Source of the DNA: OMIS01 sp044350895
GTDB taxonomy: Bacteria > Patescibacteriota > Microgenomatia > UBA1400 > PJMF01
Reading direction: 5' to 3'
Assembly: GCA_044350895.1 (NCBI GenBank)
Contig: JBILGT010000004.1
Coordinates: 1 to 64,000, forward strand
DNA: 64,000 nucleotides
The position numbers were made by a program, and so were the translations under genes. Shown piece by piece: positions 39,944 to 48,030 of this stretch (the first letter of the stretch is position 1; each line of letters starts with the position of its first letter). The notes beneath the pieces are model-generated. The model did not search any database. It was not told the origin of the DNA and saw only the letters and a program-made list of their open reading frames with translations.

Positions 39944-41119
39944 ATGACAGAAAAATTTTCTTTTGAACTGCAATCACAAAAAGGCACTGCTCGGGCAGGA
40001 GTGATGCATACGCCGCATGGAAGTATTCAGACTCCTATTTATATGACGGTCGGAACCTTGGGGACAGTCAAGTCTCTCGATAGTGAAGACATTGCTGAGC
40101 TCGGGGCTCAGATACTTCTAGGAAACACCTACCATCTGTATTTACGACCTGGTACGCAAGTCCTGGAAGAACAGGGTGGACTGCACGGTTTTATGAATTG
40201 GCACAAACCAATCCTCACTGACTCAGGTGGATTCCAAGTCATGTCACTCGGTAAAAATGCACCAGAACGACTCGATACTCAAAAAGCTGGTCTCACAAAT
40301 GTAAGTGATGATGGTGTGAATTTTCAATCACATATCGATGGTTTGTATCATTTTTTTACTCCAGAGCGCGCGATTGAAATTCAACGAGCGATTGGCTCAG
40401 ATATTATGATGACCTTTGATGAAGCACTTGCAGATTCGCTTCCATTGGAAGCTGCCCAAGTTTCAGTGGAACGAACGCACCGATGGGCCCAACAGTGTTA
40501 TGAATACTGGGAGTTCCATAAGCGTCGCAACATATATGGAAAGTACCAAGCATTGTTTGGCATTATCCAAGGTGGACTATTTCCAGAACTCAGAAAGAAG
40601 TCGGCAGAGTTCATTACCAGTTTGCCGTTTGATGGCATTGCTGTAGGCGGAGAAACAGTGGGCTATAACATGAGTGGAACACAGCAGGTGATGGAGTGGA
40701 TTGAGCCGCTTTTGCCAGCTGAGAAGCCTCGCTATGCCATGGGTTTGGGAAGAGATCCACAAGACATTGTAGATGCTGTGCTCATGGGCTTTGACATGTT
40801 TGATTGTGTCGGTCCCACACGGCTAGCACGCAATGGCACTTTATATGTAGGTGAACTTGATTATTCAGGCGAGAAACCACGATTTATTTCTCCATTCCCA
40901 AAGGGAAGATTACAGATCGGTAATGCTGACTCACGTCATAGTAGCGAGCCAATTCAAGCTGGCTGTGGCTGCCATACTTGTAAGAGCGGATATACACGTG
41001 CATACTTGCATCATCTATTTAGAACTAAAGAATTAAGTTACTACCGCTTGGCTAGTATTCATAATGTGTACACCATGATAAAAATTAGCCAAGATTTACG
41101 TAACTGGATTCTCAAGTAA
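39944..41119 (+). CDS. tgt: tRNA-guanine transglycosylase
   Basis: Exchanges G34 for preQ1 in GUN-anticodon tRNAs. Motifs: GTVKSLDSEDIAELGAQILLGNTYHLYLRPG, TDSGGFQVMSL (general acid/base Asp), DIMMTFDEALAD (nucleophile-side Asp region; bacterial enzymes usually read F-D-E-C, here Ala replaces Cys), FGIIQGGLFPELR, IAVGGETVG, MGLGRDPQDIV, FDCVGPTRLARNG and the zinc site GCGCHTCKSGYTRAYLHHL. 391 aa. Leaderless promoter as described for the shared element. Works with QueA (divergent neighbour) and YhhQ. Confidence 0.94.
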   Translation: MTEKFSFELQSQKGTARAGVMHTPHGSIQTPIYMTVGTLGTVKSLDSEDIAELGAQILLGNTYHLYLRPGTQVLEEQGGLHGFMNWHKPILTDSGGFQVMSLGKNAPERLDTQKAGLTNVSDDGVNFQSHIDGLYHFFTPERAIEIQRAIGSDIMMTFDEALADSLPLEAAQVSVERTHRWAQQCYEYWEFHKRRNIYGKYQALFGIIQGGLFPELRKKSAEFITSLPFDGIAVGGETVGYNMSGTQQVMEWIEPLLPAEKPRYAMGLGRDPQDIVDAVLMGFDMFDCVGPTRLARNGTLYVGELDYSGEKPRFISPFPKGRLQIGNADSRHSSEPIQAGCGCHTCKSGYTRAYLHHLFRTKELSYYRLASIHNVYTMIKISQDLRNWILK

Positions 41120-41127
41120 TACGTCCT

Positions 41128-42090
41128 ATGTTTACTACTAAGCCTGCCCGGCATAAGAGACCACTGCTTCACAGTGCATCGTCACGCTCAACATCACATA
41201 AGTCAAAAAGTACTCAAAGTAGTTTAATACAAAGAATTACGCGTTTTTTTATAGTCGCAGTAATTGTAATTATTATTTCACTTATAGCGGGCTATCTACT
41301 TTATACAGCCATTTTAAGTAATGCAATTAAACTGCCTGAACCACAGACAATTGTTCTTGTTCCACATTCTTTGGATAGTTCGGAAAGTAGAGTGCTGGTA
41401 GTGCATGTCGCTCCAGAAATGACTGATAGCTATATTGTGAGCATCCCCGGCAACCAAGAAGTCCAGCTACCGGCAGGTTATGGAACGTACAGACTTTCTG
41501 CAATCTATCCACTACTCACGATTGATAAAAAGGATGCGCAGTTTCTAACTGCGAGTTTTAGTAGAAGCTTAGGAATTATTGTCGATGATGTCTATGGACT
41601 TGAATCACTTAATTTTGGAGAAGTGACTTTTAGCCGCGATATATTTCACTTAGTCACGCAACAGTTGTGGCAGTCACATACACTCCGATTGGAAGCAATT
41701 AAGCTGTGGTACTTTGCTCGAAAAGGTATTCCGCTGGAACATGCTGACTCCATCACGCAAGTGCAACAGATTATAGAAAAGCACCGCAAAAATAACTACT
41801 CATTCCAAGAATGTCCAATTGGGGTGTTGAATGCCAGTGGCCAAGCTGGTGCTGCGGGTACACTGAGTGATTTGTTTGAGAAAAGTGGACTGCTAGCTAT
41901 TCGCACCAGTTCTTATCCCAGTGATGAACCAACGACAACCATTTATCATGATGGAAAAGAAACCTGCAATAAAGTTCTGGATATGACTGAGCACGTTTTT
42001 GTACAACACCCTGAAATGAAGCTTGATACAAGTATAACAACTCAATACCGAGCACCAATTGTTGTACTTATCGGAAAAGACTTCGAGTAG
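41128..42090 (+). CDS. Membrane-anchored protein with LytR_C-type domain
   Basis: A basic N-terminal 35 residues are followed by one membrane helix (about 37-62) and an extracytoplasmic region. Residues about 228-275 (CPIGVLNASGQAGAAGTLSDLFEKSG, then SYPSDEPTTTIYHDGKE) match the LytR_C domain, which accompanies cell-envelope proteins of the LytR-CpsA-Psr type. The LCP catalytic domain is not evident; the middle part resembles only a degenerate version (LSAIYPLL, LGIIVDDVYGL). 8 nt downstream of tgt and likely co-transcribed. Confidence 0.68.
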   Translation: MFTTKPARHKRPLLHSASSRSTSHKSKSTQSSLIQRITRFFIVAVIVIIISLIAGYLLYTAILSNAIKLPEPQTIVLVPHSLDSSESRVLVVHVAPEMTDSYIVSIPGNQEVQLPAGYGTYRLSAIYPLLTIDKKDAQFLTASFSRSLGIIVDDVYGLESLNFGEVTFSRDIFHLVTQQLWQSHTLRLEAIKLWYFARKGIPLEHADSITQVQQIIEKHRKNNYSFQECPIGVLNASGQAGAAGTLSDLFEKSGLLAIRTSSYPSDEPTTTIYHDGKETCNKVLDMTEHVFVQHPEMKLDTSITTQYRAPIVVLIGKDFE

Positions 42091-42091
42091 T

Positions 42092-42850
42092 TTACTCTTC
42101 AAAATCTGGATTCGTTGGGCGACGTTGTTCGCGTTGGCTGTCAAGTTCTTCCACTTCATCCTCTTCGCCATCAACAGCTGCATCATCATCTTCAAAATCC
42201 TCGATGAGGATACGATCATCTAGGTCCAACTGATTATTGCTGGTTTTACTTGGTGGGAATGAGTGAACATCAACATTTTCTGGTGAGCGGGTGAGCTCTT
42301 TAAGATACACTGTGCACTGATTATTGCTACAAGAGTGGATACTACAGTGATAGGTATTTCCTGTCTGAATCAGTTTGGTGAGTCTAAAAGAAATATCTTC
42401 AGGAAGTGCCCCGACATACTTGCCATCTTCAGTTTCTACGGAAATATAGCGATTCTTCAACTTGAGTGAACAAGGCTGACTAACAGAGAGACAGTCCAAC
42501 ACTTGTCTGCCTGAAAGGCGGTGCAGCTCTACAATTTTGGTTTTACCTGGTTCTTCAATAAAATGATTGCGTGTAAATGCAGGAGAAGGTGGGATTTGAT
42601 TTGTCTTAATCCGTTCCAGTTGCTTCTGTGCAATAGGATTATGCTTATCAATCTCTAAGACCAGCTGAAATGCCTCTTTGGCAGCATCATTGTTACCAAG
42701 CTGCATGTGAGCCATGCCGAGGCGGTTTAAGCCACCTACATCCTGGGGGAACTGATGCAGGATTTCTTGATTGAGCTCAAGTGCTTTTTGCCAGTCACTT
42801 GCTTTAGCAGCAGCGATAGCGAGGGTTTGGAGTTTGGAGACTGTGTTCAT
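42092..42850 (-). CDS. TPR-repeat protein with acidic C-terminus
   Basis: Two or three TPR units are seen at residues about 5-85 (WQKALELNQEILHQFPQDVGGLNRLGMAHMQLGNNDAAKEAFQLVLEIDKHNPIAQKQL). A beta-rich region at about 110-190 (LKLKNRYISVETEDGKYVGALPEDISFRL, YHCSIHSC) resembles a HIRAN-like or PUA-like small beta barrel, weakly. The last 45 residues are strongly acidic (FEDDDAAVDGEEDEVEELD). Cytoplasmic adaptor function is likely. Convergent with the LytR_C gene. Confidence 0.68.
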   Translation of the reverse strand: MNTVSKLQTLAIAAAKASDWQKALELNQEILHQFPQDVGGLNRLGMAHMQLGNNDAAKEAFQLVLEIDKHNPIAQKQLERIKTNQIPPSPAFTRNHFIEEPGKTKIVELHRLSGRQVLDCLSVSQPCSLKLKNRYISVETEDGKYVGALPEDISFRLTKLIQTGNTYHCSIHSCSNNQCTVYLKELTRSPENVDVHSFPPSKTSNNQLDLDDRILIEDFEDDDAAVDGEEDEVEELDSQREQRRPTNPDFEE

Positions 42851-42975
42851 ATCTTTGTGTACTTCAAATAACTAGGAAGAATACCGATCTTAGAGTGAGA
42901 AGTCAATAATTGATTCTCGCTTCTAGGCTACTTCCCTGAGGGAGGGTATAATAACCGAAGAGAAAGGTTTTGTAT

Positions 42976-43545
42976 ATGGCAGGTCACAGTAAATGGAACA
43001 ATATCAAACAACGTAAAGGTGCTGTTGATGCAAAACGTGCCAAAATCTTTGCACAACTTTCTAAACTTATCAGAATTGCTGTCAAAGAAGGTAAGTCTGA
43101 AAACCCACAGTTCAATCCATCCCTCCGTCTTATTTTAGAAAAAGCACGAGCAGCCAACATGCCCAAAGAAAATATTACCCGAGCAATTGATCGTGGTATG
43201 GGTCGTGGCCCCGGCGGTCCAATCCAAGAAATTCTCTATGAAGGGTTTGGTCCACATGGCATTGCAGTTTTAGTGCATGCTGCCACCAATAATGCTGCTC
43301 GCACCGGTGCAGATATTCGCTTCATTTTTAGTAGAAATGGGGGTTCCTTAGGTGGCCCTGGTTCTGCACAATATATGTTTGAGCGAAAAGGTATGGAGTT
43401 CGTCCCAATGATGCCGATGGACTTGGCTGAAGAACAATATTTGGAAGTCGCAGCCCTCATTGACGAGCTTGAAGCCTACGACGATGTTGAAGAAGTGACT
43501 ACAACTTTATTACTAGCTGAGGATTCTGAATCTACAACTGCCTAA
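42976..43545 (+). CDS. YebC/PmpR-family protein (shortened)
   Basis: YebC-like proteins bind DNA or the ribosome and affect transcription or translation of proline-rich stretches. N-terminus MAGHSKWNNIKQRKGAVDAKRAKIFAQLSKLIRIAVKEG and IDRGMGRGPGGPIQEILYEGFGPHGIAVLVHAATNNAARTGADIRFIF are diagnostic. 189 aa against about 245 usual; the third domain is reduced. ATG 42976 has AGAAAGG upstream, and TATAAT at 42947-42952. Confidence 0.92.
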   Translation: MAGHSKWNNIKQRKGAVDAKRAKIFAQLSKLIRIAVKEGKSENPQFNPSLRLILEKARAANMPKENITRAIDRGMGRGPGGPIQEILYEGFGPHGIAVLVHAATNNAARTGADIRFIFSRNGGSLGGPGSAQYMFERKGMEFVPMMPMDLAEEQYLEVAALIDELEAYDDVEEVTTTLLLAEDSESTTA

Positions 43546-43546
43546 C

Positions 43547-44314
43547 ATGAGAAGAAGAGAAAAATTCGTCATTGCCGCCATCGTGTTGAGTGTTTTCCTG
43601 TTTTTCGTACAGTACACTAGTTTGGAGTGGCGCTACTGGGTAATGGGCGGTTTCATGGTCATCTCGTACCTTATTTCAATGTGGTGTCTGTCCGACGATT
43701 TGCAACGACATGAGCGTGTGACGATTGTGCCACTGCCTGCACTCTATGCAGGCGCTGTAGGACTCTTTTACTTTCTCCTTCCAGAAAGTTTAATTAGTAA
43801 AGTCTTTGTGCTGGGTATGTTTGGTATTGGTATGTACGCACTATTTCTGACGAGTAACATCTATTCTGTTGCCAAAGGGCGAACAATCCAGCTCCTGCAT
43901 GCTGCTCACGCGATAGGATTTTTGTTTACTTTACTGACCTCGTTATTATTTGCTAATACCATCTTTTCACTGCGCTTACCGTTTTATCTCAATGGCTTAC
44001 TGATTGGTCTAACTCACTTCCCACTCATTTTTATGTCGTTGTGGTCGGTTAAGCTGGAAACGTATATTCGTAAAGAACTCTCCATGCTCACGACACTCGT
44101 GACACTGCTCTTAATTGAGTTCGCGATTGTGCTTTCATTTATGCCACATTCTGTCTGGTATCAGGCGTTGTTTATCATGTCATTCATGTATTTAGGAGTG
44201 AGTATTCTACGTAGTTTCTTGGCAGAGCGCCTCTTTATGAATGCCGTCACCGAGTACAGTTTGGTTGGCGTTTTCGTTTTTGCCCTGTTTTTGTTAGTTT
44301 TCCCCACAAAGTAG
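43547..44314 (+). CDS. Polytopic membrane protein of unknown function
   Basis: 255 aa with about eight hydrophobic helices and short loops; the motif IQLLHAAHAIGFLFTLL contains two His in a helix. No family recognised. It starts 1 nt after the yebC stop, so it is translationally coupled to it. The inverted repeat at 44380-44420 lies shortly after the stop. Confidence 0.6.
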   Translation: MRRREKFVIAAIVLSVFLFFVQYTSLEWRYWVMGGFMVISYLISMWCLSDDLQRHERVTIVPLPALYAGAVGLFYFLLPESLISKVFVLGMFGIGMYALFLTSNIYSVAKGRTIQLLHAAHAIGFLFTLLTSLLFANTIFSLRLPFYLNGLLIGLTHFPLIFMSLWSVKLETYIRKELSMLTTLVTLLLIEFAIVLSFMPHSVWYQALFIMSFMYLGVSILRSFLAERLFMNAVTEYSLVGVFVFALFLLVFPTK

Positions 44315-44379
44315 AGAATTGGTAAAATTCCCGCCTGGACACTCGAGGAAAAGAGGAGAGGCCAGAGGAGAACAGTCTG

Positions 44380-44420
44380 GTACCAGATATTATTGGGTGT
44401 GCACAAATAATGTCTGGTAC
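44380..44420. repeat. 15-bp hairpin after the membrane-protein gene
   Basis: GTACCAGATATTATT (44380-44394) pairs with AATAATGTCTGGTAC (44406-44420) with a single T-G wobble, loop of 11 nt. It contains the palindrome CTGGTACCAG at its 5' base. No T-run follows, so it is more like a repeat or protein site than an intrinsic terminator. Confidence 0.6.
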
Positions 44421-44620
44421 TGCACACGTCTAACGTATATTAATTCACAAATTACTCGAGTAAATGGCAATTATTTCTAGTAAAGTGGAAAAAATTATTG
44501 CAAAAAAAAGGAGGGGATGCGGGAATAAATAAACGGGGAGACCAGGCGTAGAGAAGAGGGGTGATATAGTTTGATACCATCGAAAATGTGGATAACTTTG
44601 ATAATTATAGGACTTAAATG

Positions 44621-44723
44621 CGCATTCACCAGGCTAAAGCATACCAAATTCTTACGTTTAGCAGCTGAGTAGTGTATACCGTGAAAACTAAACATCGAAT
44701 GCATTTTAGCCTGGTAGGTGTGC
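44621..44723. ncRNA. Candidate structured RNA in the non-coding stretch
   Basis: ACCAGGCTAAA (44628-44638) pairs with TTTAGCCTGGT (44705-44715), continued inward by GCAT/ATGC (44639-44642/44699-44702, 2-nt bulge) and GTTTAG/CTAAAC (44656-44661/44688-44693). Three coaxial stems enclosing a 26-nt loop are unlikely by chance in this composition. Strand unknown; a T-rich hairpin end at 44922-44948 would suit a plus-strand transcript. It shows no hallmark of RNase P RNA, tmRNA, 6S or SRP RNA. Confidence 0.5.
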
Positions 44724-44921
44724 TCTAGGGTAGGCGTGAAAAGTAAATAACCCGAAGTGCTTTTGACAGATAAATCAGTCTAAAATAGCTAATTTTAGCA
44801 ATATGCCGAGAGTGCTTTTCCAGGTGTACTAGTAAGGTTTGAAATGTGCATTTGCAATACGATTCAACTCAAGAAAGAGTACCTACTTTCAAAACAGTAT
44901 GTCCAAAACAGTAATTTTCCA

Positions 44922-44948
44922 CCCCACTCTTTTAAAAGGGGAGTTTTT
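44922..44948 (+). terminator. Terminator-like hairpin
   Basis: CCCC (44922-44925) and GGGG (44938-44941), with additional ACTC/GAGT-type pairing possible, are followed by TTTTT (44944-44948). Weak but plausible intrinsic terminator on the plus strand for whatever is transcribed across the non-coding stretch. Confidence 0.4.
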
Positions 44949-45376
44949 GGCAGGGATCTGAGCCGCAAACCCAACATTCATTATGTCGCACAATATTACT
45001 TTTACGACATAAACAAAGTTTAAATCGAGGGAGCATTTCCGTACTTTATATATTTGATTTTTGTAGCTTTTGTCAGCTTTGTTTGTACACTGTTTGTTTT
45101 TGTGTACCAATTACCCTGTTGTCTACATTCCTCTTTCTTTTTGGATGACTAAACTATCCCTTTAATAAATAAAAAGCCGTTTTTGGGCGTTTTAGAGGGT
45201 CGTTTTACGCCTGGTGTACTCGAGTGTAAATAAGCGTCAAAATAGGCGATATAGGTAGTAAAAGCTCTGAGTGGAGGCTGTATATGCCTCAAAGTCTGTT
45301 TAGTATGGCTAGCTATCTAGATCAGTCCTCTGGATGTTTTACCTGATTTGTTTGCTTACTGCGAATCACCTCAAGT

Positions 45377-45419
45377 GTTTGTATGTATTCTGATTAACGT
45401 GATCATACATACTACAAAC
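45377..45419. repeat. Inverted repeat in the non-coding stretch
   Basis: GTATGTAT (45381-45388) and ATACATAC (45405-45412) pair, with an outer GTTT/AAAC (45377-45380/45416-45419). Could be an operator or the stem of a small RNA. Confidence 0.45.
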
Positions 45420-45539
45420 TGATTCAAAACAAATATAAAATAATCAATAGTGATCAAATAATAGCTTGATAAGCCAACTTTATTAAAACTGCATTGAAAT
45501 TAGCAAAGAAGTGTATGTTCTGCTAAACTGAGGCTGCTA

Positions 45540-46931
45540 CTAATTTTTGGGAGTTGGAAACAAGTAGTTACGTAACGTAATTGTAGGTGTGGGACAAATC
45601 TTGTCTTTACACAGTGCGCCAAAATACTGATCAGCTATATAGACTGATTGCAGTAGATATAAACTCAGGACGGCCACCAAGATTGTTAGTTGCCACTGCT
45701 TTTTAATGACGCCAAATTGAAGCAGCATAAAACCTACCACCCCTACCCCTACTACACTCCGCAAGTAGAGCGGAGGTGGAAACTCAAAACCGGGGAATTT
45801 GACAATGCCAATGTTATTAATCAAGGTAATGAGTATTCCTAAAATGAGAGGCAAGTAGAGTCGCTCTTTAAAAGCAAGGCCGGCGGCAATGCCGAGGAAG
45901 CTAAAGAGTGGCAGCTTATACCAACCCAGCATGTCTTGTTCTGCGCTGGTAATCCATACAACCACAAACATGGCTGCGATCCACATTTTTAGGTATCGAT
46001 GCTCAGTGTCTTTTGAAATAAGAAAAATCGACATGCCTGCAAAGAGCAGGACATAGTAACTAAAATCGAGGATTGGTCGAATGTGAAAGCCAGGGTGCGA
46101 AAAAATAAATGCAGGATTCCCCCATCCTACCAATCTAAACGACTGTTGCTTGAGTAACCTCAAAAAAATATGCCAATCAATATGCAGCGCGTATGCAGCA
46201 TGCAGTATTCCGGTGCCAATCAAACTTGCAGCTGTATAGAGTACTGCTTTTTTATACTGTTTGTTGAGTAAGAAGCCAAAACACAGCAGTGGCAGAATCA
46301 GTAACCCAGTGGCTTTGACGGTGGCAGCCAAGATGGTGGCCATAGCAAGATACCAAATTGATTGTTTCTCAATGTAGAGGTAGTACGCCAATAAAAAGAA
46401 AAAATTTAAAGCGTTTTCAGAGACAACCATCCGTTGCCCAAAGAATAGTACTGGACTCATACCCACGAGCAGCAGTGATCCAAGTGCGGGATAAAATCCA
46501 AAATGCTTCCGAGAGATCAAGAAGATCAGTGCGAGCGATCCACAACCAAGTAGAACCATTGGAAGTCTGTATTCAATAGATGGTGGAATGGTGGGAAAGA
46601 TATAGCCACTGAGCGAGCCTTGGAATCCAGTCCAGAGTGGTATAAAAAACATGTGATCGAGCCACGGCTTGTTGTATTTGTAGATCTCGTTGCTCTCAAA
46701 ACCAACAGTGGCTGGTTCAGTGTTGTGCCATTTAATTGCTGGAATATCAAAACTCGACCAAGAAATTGGTATCCCATATTGGTATAACGACTGGCCTGCA
46801 AAAATATATGCAAGTTCGTCAGCATCAGCGGCATATGGAATGTACTCTAGTTTCCATAATCTGACAAAGCAACCCACTCCAAATACAAATAACAGGAGCA
46901 GTACCTTTATTTTTTCAGCGACGTTTTTCAT
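45540..46931 (-). CDS. GT-C-type membrane glycosyltransferase (PMT/ArnT-like)
   Basis: 463 aa with an N-terminal helix and about ten further membrane helices. After the first helix comes the large extracytoplasmic loop typical of GT-C enzymes, with acidic residues in YIPYAADADELAYIFAGQSL (a D-x-D/E-E motif at about residues 33-40) and a second charged region WLDHMFFIPLW. These features match PMT_2/GT39-like proteins that transfer sugars from polyprenyl phosphates. Acceptor unknown; neighbouring exported proteins are possible substrates. Its start overlaps the preceding gene by 17 bp. Confidence 0.75.
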   Translation of the reverse strand: MKNVAEKIKVLLLLFVFGVGCFVRLWKLEYIPYAADADELAYIFAGQSLYQYGIPISWSSFDIPAIKWHNTEPATVGFESNEIYKYNKPWLDHMFFIPLWTGFQGSLSGYIFPTIPPSIEYRLPMVLLGCGSLALIFLISRKHFGFYPALGSLLLVGMSPVLFFGQRMVVSENALNFFFLLAYYLYIEKQSIWYLAMATILAATVKATGLLILPLLCFGFLLNKQYKKAVLYTAASLIGTGILHAAYALHIDWHIFLRLLKQQSFRLVGWGNPAFIFSHPGFHIRPILDFSYYVLLFAGMSIFLISKDTEHRYLKMWIAAMFVVVWITSAEQDMLGWYKLPLFSFLGIAAGLAFKERLYLPLILGILITLINNIGIVKFPGFEFPPPLYLRSVVGVGVVGFMLLQFGVIKKQWQLTILVAVLSLYLLQSVYIADQYFGALCKDKICPTPTITLRNYLFPTPKN

Positions 46932-47430
46932 TTTTTACTTTCTCGTAAGTGGAGAGTTCTTTCTCGAACTCCCTCCCCTCCTCTATTTGTGAATTTTCGC
47001 TGTGACATGCAACAATCTTTATTTTTCCTGGAGCTTCTAGGACAACTCCATATCCAGTTTTTGACACAGTACCTACTTGAGGATCTTGTGGCAAGTCGAG
47101 AGATGGATCAGGGAGTATGTAGCGGAGGTTGAGACACACATCGCTGGCTATGGAACAGTGACTTGTTTGTAGTGCGCAACCTGTAGTAGCTGTCCCAATT
47201 TGGTGCATCTCGCCTGAGATACCACTGCTCAGTACTAGTGGTGAGTTCAAGTACTCAGTTAAAAATGTGAAAAATTGACTCATATCTTGAGCTCGTTTGC
47301 GATCTCGAAATTGTGGCTGTGTAGCAAATGGATCAAGGAGCACCACTGTAATTAAAACAACTGTGGCGATAAACATGCAGATAAGGGCACCTTTAAAAAA
47401 CAGCAGTGGGATATCGGTACGGATATGCAT
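46915..47430 (-). CDS. Single-pass membrane protein, pseudopilin-like
   Basis: 171 aa with one N-terminal membrane helix (about 12-33) then DPFATQPQFRDRKRAQDMSQFFTFLTEYL, which resembles the helix of pseudopilins that precedes the globular domain (D-P-x-x-Q...A-x-D...Y). The C-terminal part has four Cys (GCALQTSHCSIASDVCLN and ACHSEN) and a charged tail. The prepilin peptidase site is not standard, so pilin identity is uncertain. It lies between two membrane-protein genes on the minus strand. Confidence 0.5.
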   Translation of the reverse strand: MHIRTDIPLLFFKGALICMFIATVVLITVVLLDPFATQPQFRDRKRAQDMSQFFTFLTEYLNSPLVLSSGISGEMHQIGTATTGCALQTSHCSIASDVCLNLRYILPDPSLDLPQDPQVGTVSKTGYGVVLEAPGKIKIVACHSENSQIEEGREFEKELSTYEKVKNEKRR

Positions 47431-47433
47431 TTT

Positions 47434-48030
47434 TTATGGAATAGTTATTCGTGCCCCTGTAATCATATGTGTATTCTTCAAGTACAACGCTTCATCATCA
47501 TAGTTAAGGAGGCCATTATACTTTTTAAATTCAGAAACTGGTCGTGAGAATGTTATTACAAGTGTTTCAGTCTTATGATCGATGTAAGCCAGCTCGCTAC
47601 TTGTCGCAATTATGATCTCAGTATCTGAATTTTCCTCGATAGGTTTAAGGCCAATTTGCGGAAGTGTCGAGCGTTGCACTACTTCAGTGCTTTGTACGTC
47701 TGTACCTGAAAAGCTAAATACTTCAGTAGCACCTGTATATGGTTTAGAGAACTGTAAAATAGAATATGGCATAATGAGTTCGGCATTGTATTTCATGAAT
47801 CCTGGTGAGTATAAATCTCTCAATTCCCAAAATAAGACAGGATCAATGTGACCAGCTGATTTAATTTGAGAAATAAACTTTTCCATGCGGTCTGCCCGAG
47901 CTTGAGGAAAAACTATACCAGCAACGCGTGGTTGCAAAACTACATATGCCCCTACACACAGTGCGGCAATGAAGAGATATACTACTGGTATGCTTGATTC
48001 ACTAAAAAAACTAGTTACACGTGCTGACAT
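47434..48030 (-). CDS. Membrane-anchored protein of unknown function
   Basis: 198 aa: a membrane helix at about 14-33, then an extracytoplasmic region with beta strands (TEIIIATSSELAYI, TETLVITFSRPVSEF). No family recognised. Its first 41 bp overlap head-to-head with the start of the divergent 574-aa membrane protein, so the promoter of each lies in the coding sequence of the other. Followed after 3 nt by the pseudopilin-like gene. Confidence 0.55.
   Translation of the reverse strand: MSARVTSFFSESSIPVVYLFIAALCVGAYVVLQPRVAGIVFPQARADRMEKFISQIKSAGHIDPVLFWELRDLYSPGFMKYNAELIMPYSILQFSKPYTGATEVFSFSGTDVQSTEVVQRSTLPQIGLKPIEENSDTEIIIATSSELAYIDHKTETLVITFSRPVSEFKKYNGLLNYDDEALYLKNTHMITGARITIP

Larger units (their letters stand above)
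44315..45539. other. 1.2-kb non-coding stretch with several inverted repeats
   Basis: No convincing protein-coding frame on either strand. Contents seen: the 15-bp hairpin at 44380-44420, one perfect DnaA-box sequence (TGTGGATAA, 44587-44595), the nested-stem element at 44621-44723, a small AT-rich hairpin (CTAAAAT/ATTTTAG near 44780), a terminator-like hairpin at 44922-44948 and an inverted repeat at 45377-45419. Base composition becomes AT-rich near 45420-45530. This is the longest gene-free stretch in an otherwise tightly packed window, so RNA genes or a remnant of a lost gene are likely. Confidence 0.7.

Noticed and set aside
44587..44595. Perfect DnaA-box sequence in a gene-free stretch, possible oriC
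   Set aside because: Only one box is present there (another lies in the transposase end at 85-93). There is no box cluster, no dnaA or dnaN, and no consistent strand switch of genes around it.
44495..45110. Two short minus-strand ORFs (about 70 codons each) in the non-coding stretch
   Set aside because: No start signals, odd composition, overlap with inverted repeats, and no recognisable protein pattern.
44315..45539. tmRNA, RNase P RNA, 6S or SRP RNA in the large non-coding stretch
   Set aside because: None of their conserved core sequences was found; only unassigned stems remain.
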